In this document: in pieces, positions 1 through 7,186 of the stretch | Layout: each line of letters starts with the position of its first letter | How positions within the stretch are numbered: position 1 is the first letter of the stretch | IMG/VR virus record: IMGVR_UViG_3300048597_000671 | Coordinates: 1-46,664 of that record | DNA: 46,664 nt | Origin: a virus | Strand: one strand, 5' to 3' | The notes under the pieces: model-generated | Databases searched by the model: none | The model's input: the letters and a program-made list of their open reading frames with translations, nothing else | Told to the model about the DNA's origin: nothing | Made by a program: the position numbers and the translations under genes

Positions 1-1038
1 TTATGCGGTTTTCCGCCGCTTTTCGGTGGGCCCTACCATGGGGTCCCCGGATTCTTCCCCAGGCAGGCGGCCGATCTCGATTGCGAACTCGCTCGGGTTG
101 GCATGCGTGTACCGGAAGACCATCGACGCTGTTCGCCAGCCGCCAAGCTTCTGCAGGGCCGTCAGGTTTCGCGTCGCCTGGTAAAACCGCGTTGCCCAGG
201 TATGCCGCAGATCGTGCGGCGTGAGGTCGCGGAGCCCGGCCGCGGCGACGATGGCGGCGAACCCCTTGGCGATCGGGCTGCCGCCACCCTCGGTGATCTG
301 GAAGGCCGACCCAGAGCGCGTGCGGAAGACCGGCCCGGCCCGGTGCTTGAGGTTCTTGAGCTCGGCGACCGCCCGCGGGTGGAGCGGCACCCCTCGCGCG
401 TCGCCATTCTTCGTCTTGGAGAACACGACCTGCGCGCGCTCGAGGTCGACGTCCCGCCAGTCCAGCGTCAGCGCCTCGCCTGCCCGGGCGCCGGTGTAGA
501 GCAGGAATACGACGAGGGCGCGGTAGTGCCAGTGCCGTCCGCGGCAGGCGTCAATCAGGCGCTCGCTCTCTTCCTCGGTCAGCCACCGGATCTTGCCGGG
601 CGGGAGTTTTGGCTTCCGAAACCGGATAGGGTCGCATAGGCCGGAGGCAGCCGCGTGACGCATGATGGCGGTCAGCGGGGTGTAGAGCTGCCGGGAGAGC
701 GTTGCCGGCTTCGCGGTGGGGTAGAGCGCCTTGGCGGCGCGATCGGCCGCCGACTGGTCGATGCTGGCGAGGGCAATCGTCTGGAAATGGTCGAGCAGCG
801 GCCCGACGAAGCGGGCGTTCCTGGCGTGCTCTAGGTAGAGGGCACAAGCTTCGGCGAAGGAAGTTTGACCACGCTGGCCGTATACCGAGGCGTGGGAGAG
901 CTCCCATTCGCGCTTCGCGCGGTACGCTTCGGCAAGCGCGCGGTCAGTAAGCCCCGTGCTTTCGTCAAGGCGGCGGCCGGCGACAGTGCCCCGGACATAC
1001 CAGTGCGCGGACCCGTGCCGGCGGGTGAGCTTGAGCAT
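1..1038 (-). CDS. int: Tyrosine-type site-specific integrase
   Basis: 345-aa tyrosine recombinase that would integrate and excise the phage genome at an att site. The N-terminal ~60 residues resemble an arm-binding region, followed by a SAM-like core-binding domain (about 60-140) and the catalytic domain (about 150-325). Visible catalytic residues are Arg185 in GARAGE, Lys210 in the beta-hairpin, His275 and Arg278 in HDLRH, Trp301 in GGW and the nucleophile Tyr310. It is the last gene of the leftward early operon, downstream of an excisionase-like gene whose reading frame overlaps its first 208 bases. The stop codon sits at base 1, so it is complete only by a narrow margin. Function is very secure; the target site is unknown. 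Confidence 0.97.
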   Translation of the reverse strand: MLKLTRRHGSAHWYVRGTVAGRRLDESTGLTDRALAEAYRAKREWELSHASVYGQRGQTSFAEACALYLEHARNARFVGPLLDHFQTIALASIDQSAADRAAKALYPTAKPATLSRQLYTPLTAIMRHAAASGLCDPIRFRKPKLPPGKIRWLTEEESERLIDACRGRHWHYRALVVFLLYTGARAGEALTLDWRDVDLERAQVVFSKTKNGDARGVPLHPRAVAELKNLKHRAGPVFRTRSGSAFQITEGGGSPIAKGFAAIVAAAGLRDLTPHDLRHTWATRFYQATRNLTALQKLGGWRTASMVFRYTHANPSEFAIEIGRLPGEESGDPMVGPTEKRRKTA

Positions 1039-1196
1039 TCCAAAGCCTCTCTGAGGCGGCCGACGTCGGAAGCGTCGAACCGCCAGCGGTTGCCGACCTT
1101 GAAGCCGACGGGGTGTTTCTGCAACAGGCCCTCCATCGTCCGGCGGGAGACGCGGAACTCGGCGGCGAACTCGTCGATCGTCAGGAAGGCGGTCAT
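831..1196 (-). CDS. Excisionase-like winged-helix DNA-binding protein
   Basis: 121-aa protein beginning with an excisionase/MerR-like helix-turn-helix: a LTIDEFAAEFRVSRRTM segment, then a KVGNRWRF wing, within residues 1-50. Such proteins bind att arms or operators and steer the integrase towards excision. The ATG overlaps the stop of a 30-residue membrane peptide gene (ATGA, 1193-1196), which fixes the start. The reading frame runs 208 bases into the integrase. The last ~70 residues are rich in Ser, Pro, Arg and Ala and look like read-through of high-GC sequence rather than a domain, so only the first ~52 residues are clearly protein-like. Function is inferred from the fold and its position next to int. 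Confidence 0.75.
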   Translation of the reverse strand: MTAFLTIDEFAAEFRVSRRTMEGLLQKHPVGFKVGNRWRFDASDVGRLREALECSSSPAGTGPRTGMSGALSPAAALTKARGLLTARLPKRTARSANGSSPTPRYTASVVKLPSPKLVPST

Positions 1197-1285
1197 GCCA
1201 CGCACCCCCGGACCATCAGCGCCAGGCTGACCGCCAGCACGATCCAGAACACGGCGAGGAGAGCGCGCTCGGTCCACTTGCTCAT
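1193..1285 (-). CDS. 30-residue single-pass membrane peptide
   Basis: A tiny gene encoding a short charged N-terminus (MSKWTER) followed by one hydrophobic helix (about residues 8-26) and a short tail. It is supported by coupling at both ends: its ATG overlaps the stop of the ASCH gene (ATGA, 1282-1285), and its TGA overlaps the excisionase start (1193-1196). It has no recognisable family. It is one of three tiny membrane-peptide genes in this operon. It could modulate the membrane or only serve translational coupling. Confidence 0.65.
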   Translation of the reverse strand: MSKWTERALLAVFWIVLAVSLALMVRGCVA

Positions 1286-1980
1286 GGGATGGCAAGGTCC
1301 TGTATGTGATCGCCTGCGGCAATGGTGTCGATATTCCCACGGTGGACCGCGAAAGTCAGCGCGACGACCCAGGGGTTCGCGTCCCACGCGCCGTCGCCGT
1401 TGATCTGGTCCCAAAGCTCCGCATACCCGGCGAGGTAACTGCCGAATTCGATAGGGCTGCTGTTCTCCGTGACCTGCCCGGTTTCGACGCCGACCTGCTG
1501 CACACCCTCTGCCTTGGCGTCGTCTTCGCTACAGTTCTGCAACCGCTGCACCCGCACGTCCGTCACGGCAAGCGTCAGGCGAGAAGCCCATCGCGGCATA
1601 TGGATCGAGGGCTTCCACTTCGGAATAGAGCGGTCCCACCCGGCAGCGTAGATCGCCGCCTGGCTTCCGTCCGATGGGTTGACGGCCTGCGTCACGCCAT
1701 CGGACATACGATAGGCGGACGATGGGACGAGCGCGAAGTTCTCCCTCACCCAAAGCCGGTCGCCAACCTGCCAGCGCGCATAGTCGGGGCCGATTCCTTC
1801 CACCTCGGCTTCGCTGCCAGCAAATACGCCGCCGCCGGCATTGCGCACATGCCACATCTCGGTCGGCGTCAATTCCGGCTGCGGCTTCATGATCCGCCGC
1901 GTCTGCGTCTTGGTGCCCGCCAGCAGTGCGCGCACCATCGGGGCAGAGAAGATGATCGGAAGCACCCGGCCTTCGGTCAT
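1282..1980 (-). CDS. ASCH-domain phage protein
   Basis: 232-aa protein with an ASCH-type N-terminus (residues ~8-30, including a GTKTQTRR motif) and the downstream KPSIHMPRWASR element typical of phage ASCH proteins. ASCH domains have a PUA-like barrel and are thought to bind RNA or modified nucleotides; some members are nucleoside amidohydrolases. The exact substrate here is unknown. The ATG at 1980 overlaps the stop of the DUF5131 gene (ATGA), so the two are probably translated together, and the DUF5131-ASCH neighbourhood suggests a shared job in nucleic acid modification or surveillance. An upstream extension to 2190 is open but is only the antisense frame of the neighbour. Confidence 0.8.
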   Translation of the reverse strand: MTEGRVLPIIFSAPMVRALLAGTKTQTRRIMKPQPELTPTEMWHVRNAGGGVFAGSEAEVEGIGPDYARWQVGDRLWVRENFALVPSSAYRMSDGVTQAVNPSDGSQAAIYAAGWDRSIPKWKPSIHMPRWASRLTLAVTDVRVQRLQNCSEDDAKAEGVQQVGVETGQVTENSSPIEFGSYLAGYAELWDQINGDGAWDANPWVVALTFAVHRGNIDTIAAGDHIQDLAIP

Positions 1981-2816
1981 GGCGTCGGCCTCGCGTCGTG
2001 GGTCACGCCGTCGAGCGTGCGGCCGGTCATTCCTTTTCCCCAGCGACCCACTCTTTCGCCGTCCTCGAAAGTGTGGACATGGCGCAAGACCCCGAGAGTC
2101 TCTGGCGTGCCGGGCGCCCACTCGCCCCATTGCTTGAAGAGGAACGGTACGTCTGCGGCCGCACACTGGTCGCGGAGCGCCCGCGCCCAATCCTGATGCA
2201 TCGGCCGAGCCTTCCCGCCGCTCTCGCCGCCGCAGATCACCCAGCCGATTCCGCCGTCGCGCAGCCAGGGCGTCAGGTCGATCGGCCCGAGCATCGGCTC
2301 GATCGACAGGAAGGTGAAGGGCGGGAAATACTTCGCGGCGCCCGCCAGCAGGTGCGGTATATCGCGGTCCGCCTCCGCCTGGTTGACGACGGTGCAGCCC
2401 ATGGCGGCATTGCGCGGCCAGTCGCTCCCGTAGGTGGGCCCGCGGCGCAGGATGTTTTGCGGGCGCTTCGTGAGCGGCAGCCAGATCAGGTTCGGGGTCT
2501 CGCGCATCACCTGCAGCGCATCGGCACGCATTGCGCCGACCTCGGGCCGGTTATCCCAGAAGTCCGAGAGGCTGTTCGTGAAGACGAAATCGAGCCGTCC
2601 GGCAGCCTTGGCCGCGGCGTCCAGCTTGTAGGGCAGCCGCCACGTCGCCGGGGCCGTCCGCCGGCGCGTCTCGCCTATGCCCCACGCCACATGCCCGCTG
2701 CGCTTCGCCCAGCCCTCGGCGTAGCAGTGGTCGCACCCGGGCCCGACCTTCGCGCAGCCAGTCCAGAAATTGACCGTGTGATCGGCCCATTCGATCTTCG
2801 TGTCGGCGCCCATCAT
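1977..2816 (-). CDS. DUF5131 (phage Gp37/Gp68 family) protein
   Basis: 279-aa member of the phage Gp37/Gp68 family, which is related to radical SAM enzymes. An N-terminal cysteine cluster Cys21-x6-Cys28-x2-Cys31 (ending CDHCYAE) could hold an iron-sulphur cluster. Conserved-looking segments follow: FTNSLSDFW, WLPLTKRP, LSIEPMLGPI and the GGESGGKARP stretch near residue 195. The reaction is not known for the family. It lies between a 40-residue membrane peptide gene (TGA/ATG overlap at 2813-2816) and an ASCH gene. Two consecutive ATG codons start the frame; the second is equally possible. Family assignment is strong, function open. Confidence 0.88.
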   Translation of the reverse strand: MMGADTKIEWADHTVNFWTGCAKVGPGCDHCYAEGWAKRSGHVAWGIGETRRRTAPATWRLPYKLDAAAKAAGRLDFVFTNSLSDFWDNRPEVGAMRADALQVMRETPNLIWLPLTKRPQNILRRGPTYGSDWPRNAAMGCTVVNQAEADRDIPHLLAGAAKYFPPFTFLSIEPMLGPIDLTPWLRDGGIGWVICGGESGGKARPMHQDWARALRDQCAAADVPFLFKQWGEWAPGTPETLGVLRHVHTFEDGERVGRWGKGMTGRTLDGVTHDARPTP

Positions 2817-2935
2817 GCCCTCCAGATCAGCCGGAACGGCGCGACGATCACCACCACGATGATCGTCAGGACGATGGCGAGGCCGTAGCCCTTGGAGCCG
2901 CGGCGGACGCGGCGGAGCGAGCGACGGCGGGTCAT
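2813..2935 (-). CDS. 40-residue basic single-pass membrane peptide
   Basis: A short gene whose product has a strongly basic N-terminus (eight Arg and one Lys within the first 15 residues), then one hydrophobic helix (about residues 18-33) and a short C-terminus. By the positive-inside rule the basic end would stay cytoplasmic. The ATG overlaps the preceding stop (ATGA at 2932-2935), and its TGA overlaps the DUF5131 start, which supports real translation. No family recognised. Confidence 0.65.
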   Translation of the reverse strand: MTRRRSLRRVRRGSKGYGLAIVLTIIVVVIVAPFRLIWRA

Positions 2936-3183
2936 GCTGACCCCTGCGATGGACCGCCCAAGCGCTGTTCGGCCAGGCGGGCCTTTACGCCGGAAACCAG
3001 CGCGTCGAGCACGATCTCGTCGCCACCGAGCCTCACATTGAGCAAGACGAAGCCCAGCAGGATCGATTCCAGCAGGACCAGGACGTCAGTCATCGTGCCG
3101 CCGGCGGCGAGCGTAGGGCCCATGATCTCGTGAACGAGGCGCAACACCTCGGCGTTGTGGCTGTCTGCGCCAATCTCGCTCAT
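2932..3183 (-). CDS. Hypothetical 83-aa phage protein
   Basis: Small protein, mostly helical by composition, with a hydrophobic central stretch (about residues 33-52) that could be a buried helix or a membrane segment. The ATG shares a base with the TAA of the upstream annealing-protein gene (TAATG at 3181-3185), and the stop overlaps the next ATG. No recognisable family. Position between recombination genes and the DUF5131-ASCH pair suggests an accessory early function, which is inference. Confidence 0.65.
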   Translation of the reverse strand: MSEIGADSHNAEVLRLVHEIMGPTLAAGGTMTDVLVLLESILLGFVLLNVRLGGDEIVLDALVSGVKARLAEQRLGGPSQGSA

Positions 3184-4304
3184 TATCCGCCCTGCCCGTT
3201 GAGCTCCTTGCTGACGCCGGCCACCACCGCGCGCCAGTACCGCTGGACGTCGCTGTCGGCGCCGCGCGTGGTCAGCGCCTTCGAGGTGGCGTCGTCGATG
3301 TCGGCCAGGTCGGAGAGCGAGGTTGCGGCCTTCGCCTCGGCCTCGCGCTCGGCGATGTAGGCGTCGAAGTCGGAGCTCTCGGGGGTGGAGTCTTCGGGCT
3401 TTGCTTCCTCTGCGGGCTTCTCGTCGGTCGCCGCCGGCGCGTCCGCCTTCTTCCTGGTCTGGCGGGGCTTGGCCTCGGTGGTCTTCGCCTCCTCGCGGAC
3501 CGGCTCCTTCTCGGACACCGCGACCTCGAGGACCGGGTAGGTCTCGTCGGCTGAGGACATGCCGTCGCCGATCGCCTGCAGCTCGGCGATGATCCGGGCG
3601 ATGTCGGGGGCGAGCCAGTCCTTCGAGGCCTTCCCGATGACGTTTTCGACCCGCCTGATGTCGATGCCGAGTTCGCCAAACCGGGTAACCGCGCGCTTGC
3701 GGTAGTCCTCGATCTTCAGGCCGATGCGCTCGACGAAGCTGCCCTTGGCGGCCTCGAACGCGAAATCGGCGAAGTCGGCCAGGGCGTTCACGATCACGTT
3801 GCGGATCGCCTTCGACTGGCCGATCTGGAAGACGATATCGAGCTGGCGCTCGGCGTCCATCTTGCCGGTCGTCTGAGACTTGCGCTGCTGGAAGGCCCGG
3901 GTCGTCGTGAACCCGCTCTCGAAGTCGCGGAAGCGGGCGTAAAAGACCCAGTGCGTCACGGTTTCGCTGACGCGCAGATCGACGTCGCAGTTGCCGTAGA
4001 GGCGGGCGACCGCCATCGCGCAGTCGATCGAGGGGCCTTCGACGACTCCCTTGCTGCCGTCGCGGTTCTTCGTCGGCCAGCGGTAGTACCAGCGTTGGCC
4101 GGCGGCGTTCGCCATCACCTTCAGCTTGGCGAGGATCCGGGCCTCGTCGCGGTGGACGGCAACCTGGACGGCGCCCTGCGGGGCGGCCATCGCGCCGCCA
4201 CTCGGCAAGGCAAGCGCGCCGCCGCTAAAGCCCTCGTCCTCATTGGACGCGATCTGCCCGCGGGCGGCGATCATCTGGTCGGCATAGCTGTCGGAAATGC
4301 TCAT
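3183..4304 (-). CDS. Putative phage single-strand annealing/recombination protein
   Basis: 373-aa protein. The N-terminal half (residues ~40-230) contains a GPSIDCAMAVARLYGN-type motif and a following KAIRNVIVNAL segment like those I recall from phage annealing proteins of the RecT/Redbeta kind; such proteins coat and anneal single-stranded DNA during phage recombination. The C-terminal third is low-complexity, acidic and Glu/Ala/Pro rich, as often seen in DNA-binding phage proteins, with a short helical end. The start at 4304 is fixed by an ATGA overlap with the coiled-coil gene, which would be its partner. The annealing role is a similarity-based inference; the family could simply be uncharacterised. 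Confidence 0.6.
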   Translation of the reverse strand: MSISDSYADQMIAARGQIASNEDEGFSGGALALPSGGAMAAPQGAVQVAVHRDEARILAKLKVMANAAGQRWYYRWPTKNRDGSKGVVEGPSIDCAMAVARLYGNCDVDLRVSETVTHWVFYARFRDFESGFTTTRAFQQRKSQTTGKMDAERQLDIVFQIGQSKAIRNVIVNALADFADFAFEAAKGSFVERIGLKIEDYRKRAVTRFGELGIDIRRVENVIGKASKDWLAPDIARIIAELQAIGDGMSSADETYPVLEVAVSEKEPVREEAKTTEAKPRQTRKKADAPAATDEKPAEEAKPEDSTPESSDFDAYIAEREAEAKAATSLSDLADIDDATSKALTTRGADSDVQRYWRAVVAGVSKELNGQGG

Positions 4305-5425
4305 CGTGTGGCTGCCTCGTTGATCTGGAAAATCTTGATGCCGGCGAGCGGCTGGTTGCCCTCGCTGTCGGGGCGGACGCCGTTGCGGATCGCGGCGTTG
4401 ACGGCCTTGTCGAAGGCCTCGGCGCTGAAATACGCTTTCAGCTGGTTGAGATTGATCGCGTCCCGGTCTTCGACCTTGAAGACCCACTTCGCCCGCAGGG
4501 ACGAGAGCGCGCCGAGTTCGCTGCGGGTGCGAGAGAGTTCGGCCGGCTTGGCCATGGCCAGCTTTTCGGCGGCGATGCGGCGTGCTTCGGCCTCCTCGGC
4601 GCGCTGGGCCTCAAGGGCCTCCTGGTCGGCACGGCGCTGGGCGTCCTCGCGGGCCTCCTGCGCCCGGCGCTCTGCGTCTTCGGCGTCGCGCTTCGCCCGG
4701 GCCTCGGCCTCCACCCGCTCGCGCTCGGCGCGCTCGGCGGCCTCCCGGCGCATACGATCCGCCTCGGCCTGCGCCTTCTCGCGGTTTGCATCACTCTGGC
4801 GCCGCTTCGACTCCTCCGCCTCGGCGCGCGCGTTGGCCTCGGCCAGCTCGCGGCGGTGGCGTTCCTCGCGTTCGCGGGCTTCGCGTTCGGCCTGTTCCTT
4901 CTGCCGGCGGGCGGCCTCTTCGGCCTGACGGGCGCGCTCCTCGGCCTCCCGGCGGGCCTGCTCGGCCTTGCGGCGCTCCTCTTCGGCGCGGCGGGCTTCT
5001 TCGGCCTGACGCCGCTCTTCGGCCTGGCGGGCCTCGCGCTCGGCCTGGGCCTTCGCCTCGAGGAATGCGGTGACCTTCTTGTTCACGAAGGTCTTGGCCT
5101 TCTCGAGCTTCTCCTTCACCCCGTTGAACACGCCGTCGACGTCGCGGCCGGCGCTCAGGAAGGGCTCCTTCTCGGCGACGCGCGAGACGTCCAGCACCTT
5201 GATGCTGGCCGATATCTGCTTGATGAGCTCGCTCACCTTGCCGAGCGTGTCGTCGTTCTCGATCGAGGGAACCCGGTCGACCGCGGCGAGCAGTTCCTCG
5301 GCGCGGCGCAGGATGGCGGCGTACTGCTCGAGCAGCATTTCGCGGAGGTTCTTGGCACTGTTGTGCCCGAGTCCGATCGGCCTGAAGCCGTCGCCGTCGA
5401 GGCTCATGTCTATGGCTGCACTCAT
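4301..5425 (-). CDS. Long coiled-coil early phage protein
   Basis: 374-aa protein with three parts: an N-terminal helical region (1-115) including a FLSAGRDVDGVFNGVKEKLE segment, a very long Glu/Arg/Ala coiled coil (about 118-290), and a compact C-terminal domain (about 295-374) ending in GIKIFQINEAATR. Phage proteins of this build usually sit beside annealing proteins, as here (ATGA overlap at 4301-4304), and are thought to help recombination or replication. A good Shine-Dalgarno, AAGGAGGAC, lies about 9 bases before the ATG at 5425, and the upstream gene stops inside it. The coiled coil is unambiguous; the role is inferred. Confidence 0.75.
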   Translation of the reverse strand: MSAAIDMSLDGDGFRPIGLGHNSAKNLREMLLEQYAAILRRAEELLAAVDRVPSIENDDTLGKVSELIKQISASIKVLDVSRVAEKEPFLSAGRDVDGVFNGVKEKLEKAKTFVNKKVTAFLEAKAQAEREARQAEERRQAEEARRAEEERRKAEQARREAEERARQAEEAARRQKEQAEREAREREERHRRELAEANARAEAEESKRRQSDANREKAQAEADRMRREAAERAERERVEAEARAKRDAEDAERRAQEAREDAQRRADQEALEAQRAEEAEARRIAAEKLAMAKPAELSRTRSELGALSSLRAKWVFKVEDRDAINLNQLKAYFSAEAFDKAVNAAIRNGVRPDSEGNQPLAGIKIFQINEAATR

Positions 5426-5441
5426 TGGGCGTCGTCCTCCT

Positions 5442-5840
5442 TCAGAACGGGATCCGCGAGGCCGTCCAATCGACGGCTCGGGTGGGATTGGCGATCGGGT
5501 GGTCGTCGGCGTGCTGTGCTGCCCAGCGGGCGCGCGCCGTCATGTGGTTGAAGTCGGCCTCGGTAATCGGGTTGGCCGCGAGGTACGACCACTGCTCGGC
5601 CGCGCTGCGGGGTTTGCCGCCGACCTCGCAGGCGAAGACCTCGTCGGCCATCAGTTCGCCGGTCTCCTCGTCGACCACCTGGACGAGCCAGATGCGCGCC
5701 GGGACCATCGGGCCGTGCCGGACGATGCAGCGCTTGTAGAAGCCCGGCTGCGGCGTGCTGTCGTGGATCGGCGGGCGCTTCCCGGCGAGCGCGGCGCGCC
5801 ACCAGGCCATCTGCTCGTGCAGGGGGGTGGGCTGCCTCAC
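5442..5840 (-). CDS. Hypothetical 132-aa phage protein
   Basis: Soluble protein with Trp-rich N-terminal segments (MAWWRAAL) and motifs such as PARIWLVQVVDEETGEL and SYLAANPITEADFNHM. It starts with GTG, which overlaps the stop of the upstream 44-residue gene (GTGA at 5837-5840). The other leftward frame across this interval (5422-5802) is Arg-rich and unlike a natural protein, so this frame was chosen. The family resembles small phage proteins of unknown function that sit near recombination genes. Confidence 0.75.
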   Translation of the reverse strand: MRQPTPLHEQMAWWRAALAGKRPPIHDSTPQPGFYKRCIVRHGPMVPARIWLVQVVDEETGELMADEVFACEVGGKPRSAAEQWSYLAANPITEADFNHMTARARWAAQHADDHPIANPTRAVDWTASRIPF

Positions 5841-5971
5841 GGCGTCAGCCCGAAAGCAACGGCGAGGATCGGCAGGCCCCAGAGCAGGAAGGCCATCGTG
5901 GCGGTCCCGCCGATCGCCTGGAGGATGAAGGCGGGCAGGCCGCCGGCGTCGCGGATGAAGTCCCGGAACAT
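5837..5971 (-). CDS. 44-residue membrane peptide
   Basis: Product starts MFRDFIRDAGG and continues with a hydrophobic stretch (about residues 13-41) that could form one long helix or a hairpin of two short ones. ATG overlaps the previous TGA (TGATG at 5969-5973) and its TGA overlaps the GTG start of the next gene. The double coupling argues for a real gene. No family recognised. Confidence 0.65.
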   Translation of the reverse strand: MFRDFIRDAGGLPAFILQAIGGTATMAFLLWGLPILAVAFGLTP

Positions 5972-6234
5972 CAGCGCGCCTCTCCGAGCAGGCGGAGAAT
6001 TCGCTGCACGCTCCAGCGCGCGCCGACCTTCAGCTTCTCGCCGGCCTCGGGCGCCAGCGCGTCCGCGGCAATCGTCAGCGCGGCGAGGATCGCCTGCTGG
6101 TTGCGGATCATGGCCGCGGCGACGGCGGCGCTGGGCATCCGCGGCTTCGTCTCCAGGTCGGAGAGGCGGGCGAGGGGGATGGTGGCCGGCGGCGCGCGGC
6201 GGACGGTGCCGAGGTAGATCAGGCCGTCAGTCAT
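5971..6234 (-). CDS. Hypothetical 87-aa early protein
   Basis: Small soluble, mainly helical protein (residues ~35-85 look like two amphipathic helices ending in SVQRILRLLGEAR). ATG at 6234 overlaps the end of the preceding gene by 8 bases, and the stop is shared with the following start. It is the second gene behind the left promoter. Function unknown; early phage proteins in this place are often small inhibitors of host or phage functions, but nothing in the sequence shows this. Confidence 0.65.
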   Translation of the reverse strand: MTDGLIYLGTVRRAPPATIPLARLSDLETKPRMPSAAVAAAMIRNQQAILAALTIAADALAPEAGEKLKVGARWSVQRILRLLGEAR

Positions 6235-6391
6235 GGGCGTGGCCCTCCTCGAAGGCCATCGCCAGAGCGTCCGAGACGATCGCGTCGAGTTCGTTCTCGA
6301 GGGCGCGGAGTTCAGCCTGGGGGAGGGGAGCGGGCTCCGGCGAGGCGTATGGCTCGAGGGCCTGCTGGAAGATCGGGTGCATCGCGTCCAT
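6227..6391 (-). CDS. First gene of the leftward operon, 54 aa
   Basis: Short acidic, helical protein, with Pro-rich residues 15-22 followed by a Glu/Leu helix. It is the first reading frame downstream of the left promoter, whose predicted transcription start is only about 10 bases before the ATG at 6391, so the messenger has a very short leader and no clear Shine-Dalgarno. A second in-frame ATG lies at 6382. The position corresponds to early left genes of lambdoid phages, but there is no similarity to N that I can see. Confidence 0.55.
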   Translation of the reverse strand: MDAMHPIFQQALEPYASPEPAPLPQAELRALENELDAIVSDALAMAFEEGHAHD

Positions 6392-6408
6392 CGCTGTTGA
6401 TGGAGGCG

Positions 6409-6436
6409 AGAATACAAAACTTTTGTAATTAGTCAA
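6409..6436 (-). promoter_or_regulatory. Leftward early promoter PL
   Basis: Reading leftward, -35 TTGACT (6431-6436), a 16-base spacer and -10 TATTCT (6409-6414) form a good sigma-70 promoter for the 13-gene left operon. One operator fills the spacer and a second lies just upstream of the -35 box, so bound repressor should block polymerase. The block closely matches the cro promoter in sequence and architecture. Confidence 0.75.
6413..6427. promoter_or_regulatory. Left operator OL1
   Basis: Perfect odd palindrome TACAAAACTTTTGTA with 7-base arms around a central base. It sits between the -35 and -10 of PL. Four similar copies in the window (one more here, three near cro) make it a repressor/Cro operator. 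Confidence 0.8.
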
Positions 6437-6449
6437 CAAGAGTTTTGTA
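6435..6449. promoter_or_regulatory. Left operator OL2
   Basis: AACAAGAGTTTTGTA, matching the operator consensus with two changes, centred 22 bp from OL1, about two helical turns, which would suit cooperative repressor binding. The reverse complement of exactly this 15-mer recurs at 8329-8343. Confidence 0.75.
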
Positions 6450-6525
6450 AGCCACCGCGACGCGCGGTCGCACAGTGACCCTAGGCTTTGAAGCGCAATC
6501 TGCAACTAACTCGTGGGGCGGGCGA

Positions 6526-7182
6526 ATGGGTTGGTTGAGGAGCGTTTTTTCATTCTCTAGTAAACGGCCTGTCGTTCCGCTGTTGGAAACGCCTATCGCG
6601 CAGCCAGTTTTCGGGATCCCGAGACCGTCTAATCTGAAGCCGCACCAAGGCGAGGTTTGGGACATGCTCGCAAGGCGTGACTTGGAAGGCGCGGTCAAAG
6701 CGGCTTGCCAAATTCAACAAACGCGTAAGACCGGGACTACAGGGATCGATTTTCACAGCCCGTCGGCGCCGGCCCTCTTGATGCGCTATGCTGAGCCTTG
6801 CTTCCGCGCTCGACCGAAAATTCTGGGGCCTGTGGCGGAAGACATTTGGCAGCGGCTTCAGCTCGTCGCAGCGCATGGCCGACTATGGGGTGTAAGCACA
6901 GATCACCTGAAATTCCCCGAGCGCCCGAATGTCGGGCGGTTCCCATGGGCGGTCGCCGCTCGCATGGTTGCGTTTCGAGCATCCGATATTGATCGCCGCG
7001 ACGAGTGGGATCGAAACGACCTGCGGTTTCGTGTTCGCGCCATCGCGTGTCCGGACTCTTGCGACGCATGCAAAGCCATGGCGAGACGCCAGTTCCGGAT
7101 GAGCGACGCACCAGAGCTTCCTCACGTCGAGTGCAGTCACCCCAAGGGGTGCCGATGCACTTACGTTGCCGTCGTCCTATAA
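6526..7182 (+). CDS. Cargo protein with C-terminal cysteine cluster
   Basis: 218-aa protein of unknown function. The middle (about residues 55-150) looks like a soluble alpha/beta domain. The last ~45 residues hold six cysteines plus histidines (CPDSCDACK, then PHVECSHPKGCRC), which looks like a metal-binding ribbon. A GTG at 6475 would add 17 residues; I chose the ATG at 6526 because a purine-rich GGGGCGGGCGA precedes it. The gene runs rightward between the left operators and the leftward repressor operon, where lysogenic-conversion genes are often found, and its base composition is visibly richer in A/T than the phage core. Likely a cargo gene expressed in the lysogen; possible roles include exclusion of other phages (inference). 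Confidence 0.65.
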   Translation: MGWLRSVFSFSSKRPVVPLLETPIAQPVFGIPRPSNLKPHQGEVWDMLARRDLEGAVKAACQIQQTRKTGTTGIDFHSPSAPALLMRYAEPCFRARPKILGPVAEDIWQRLQLVAAHGRLWGVSTDHLKFPERPNVGRFPWAVAARMVAFRASDIDRRDEWDRNDLRFRVRAIACPDSCDACKAMARRQFRMSDAPELPHVECSHPKGCRCTYVAVVL

Positions 7183-7186
7183 ATAG

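Noticed and set aside
1-1200. attL or tRNA-like attachment sequence
   Set aside because: The integrase stop is at base 1, so the att site would be outside; nothing tRNA-like was seen at either end.
4582-5073. Long rightward open frames over the coiled-coil gene, rich in Arg/Pro
   Set aside because: They are antisense to the Glu/Ala/Arg codons of the coiled coil and have no natural protein composition.
5422-5802. Leftward 126-aa frame
   Set aside because: Out of frame with the better supported GTG-started 132-aa gene; Arg-rich and without domain.
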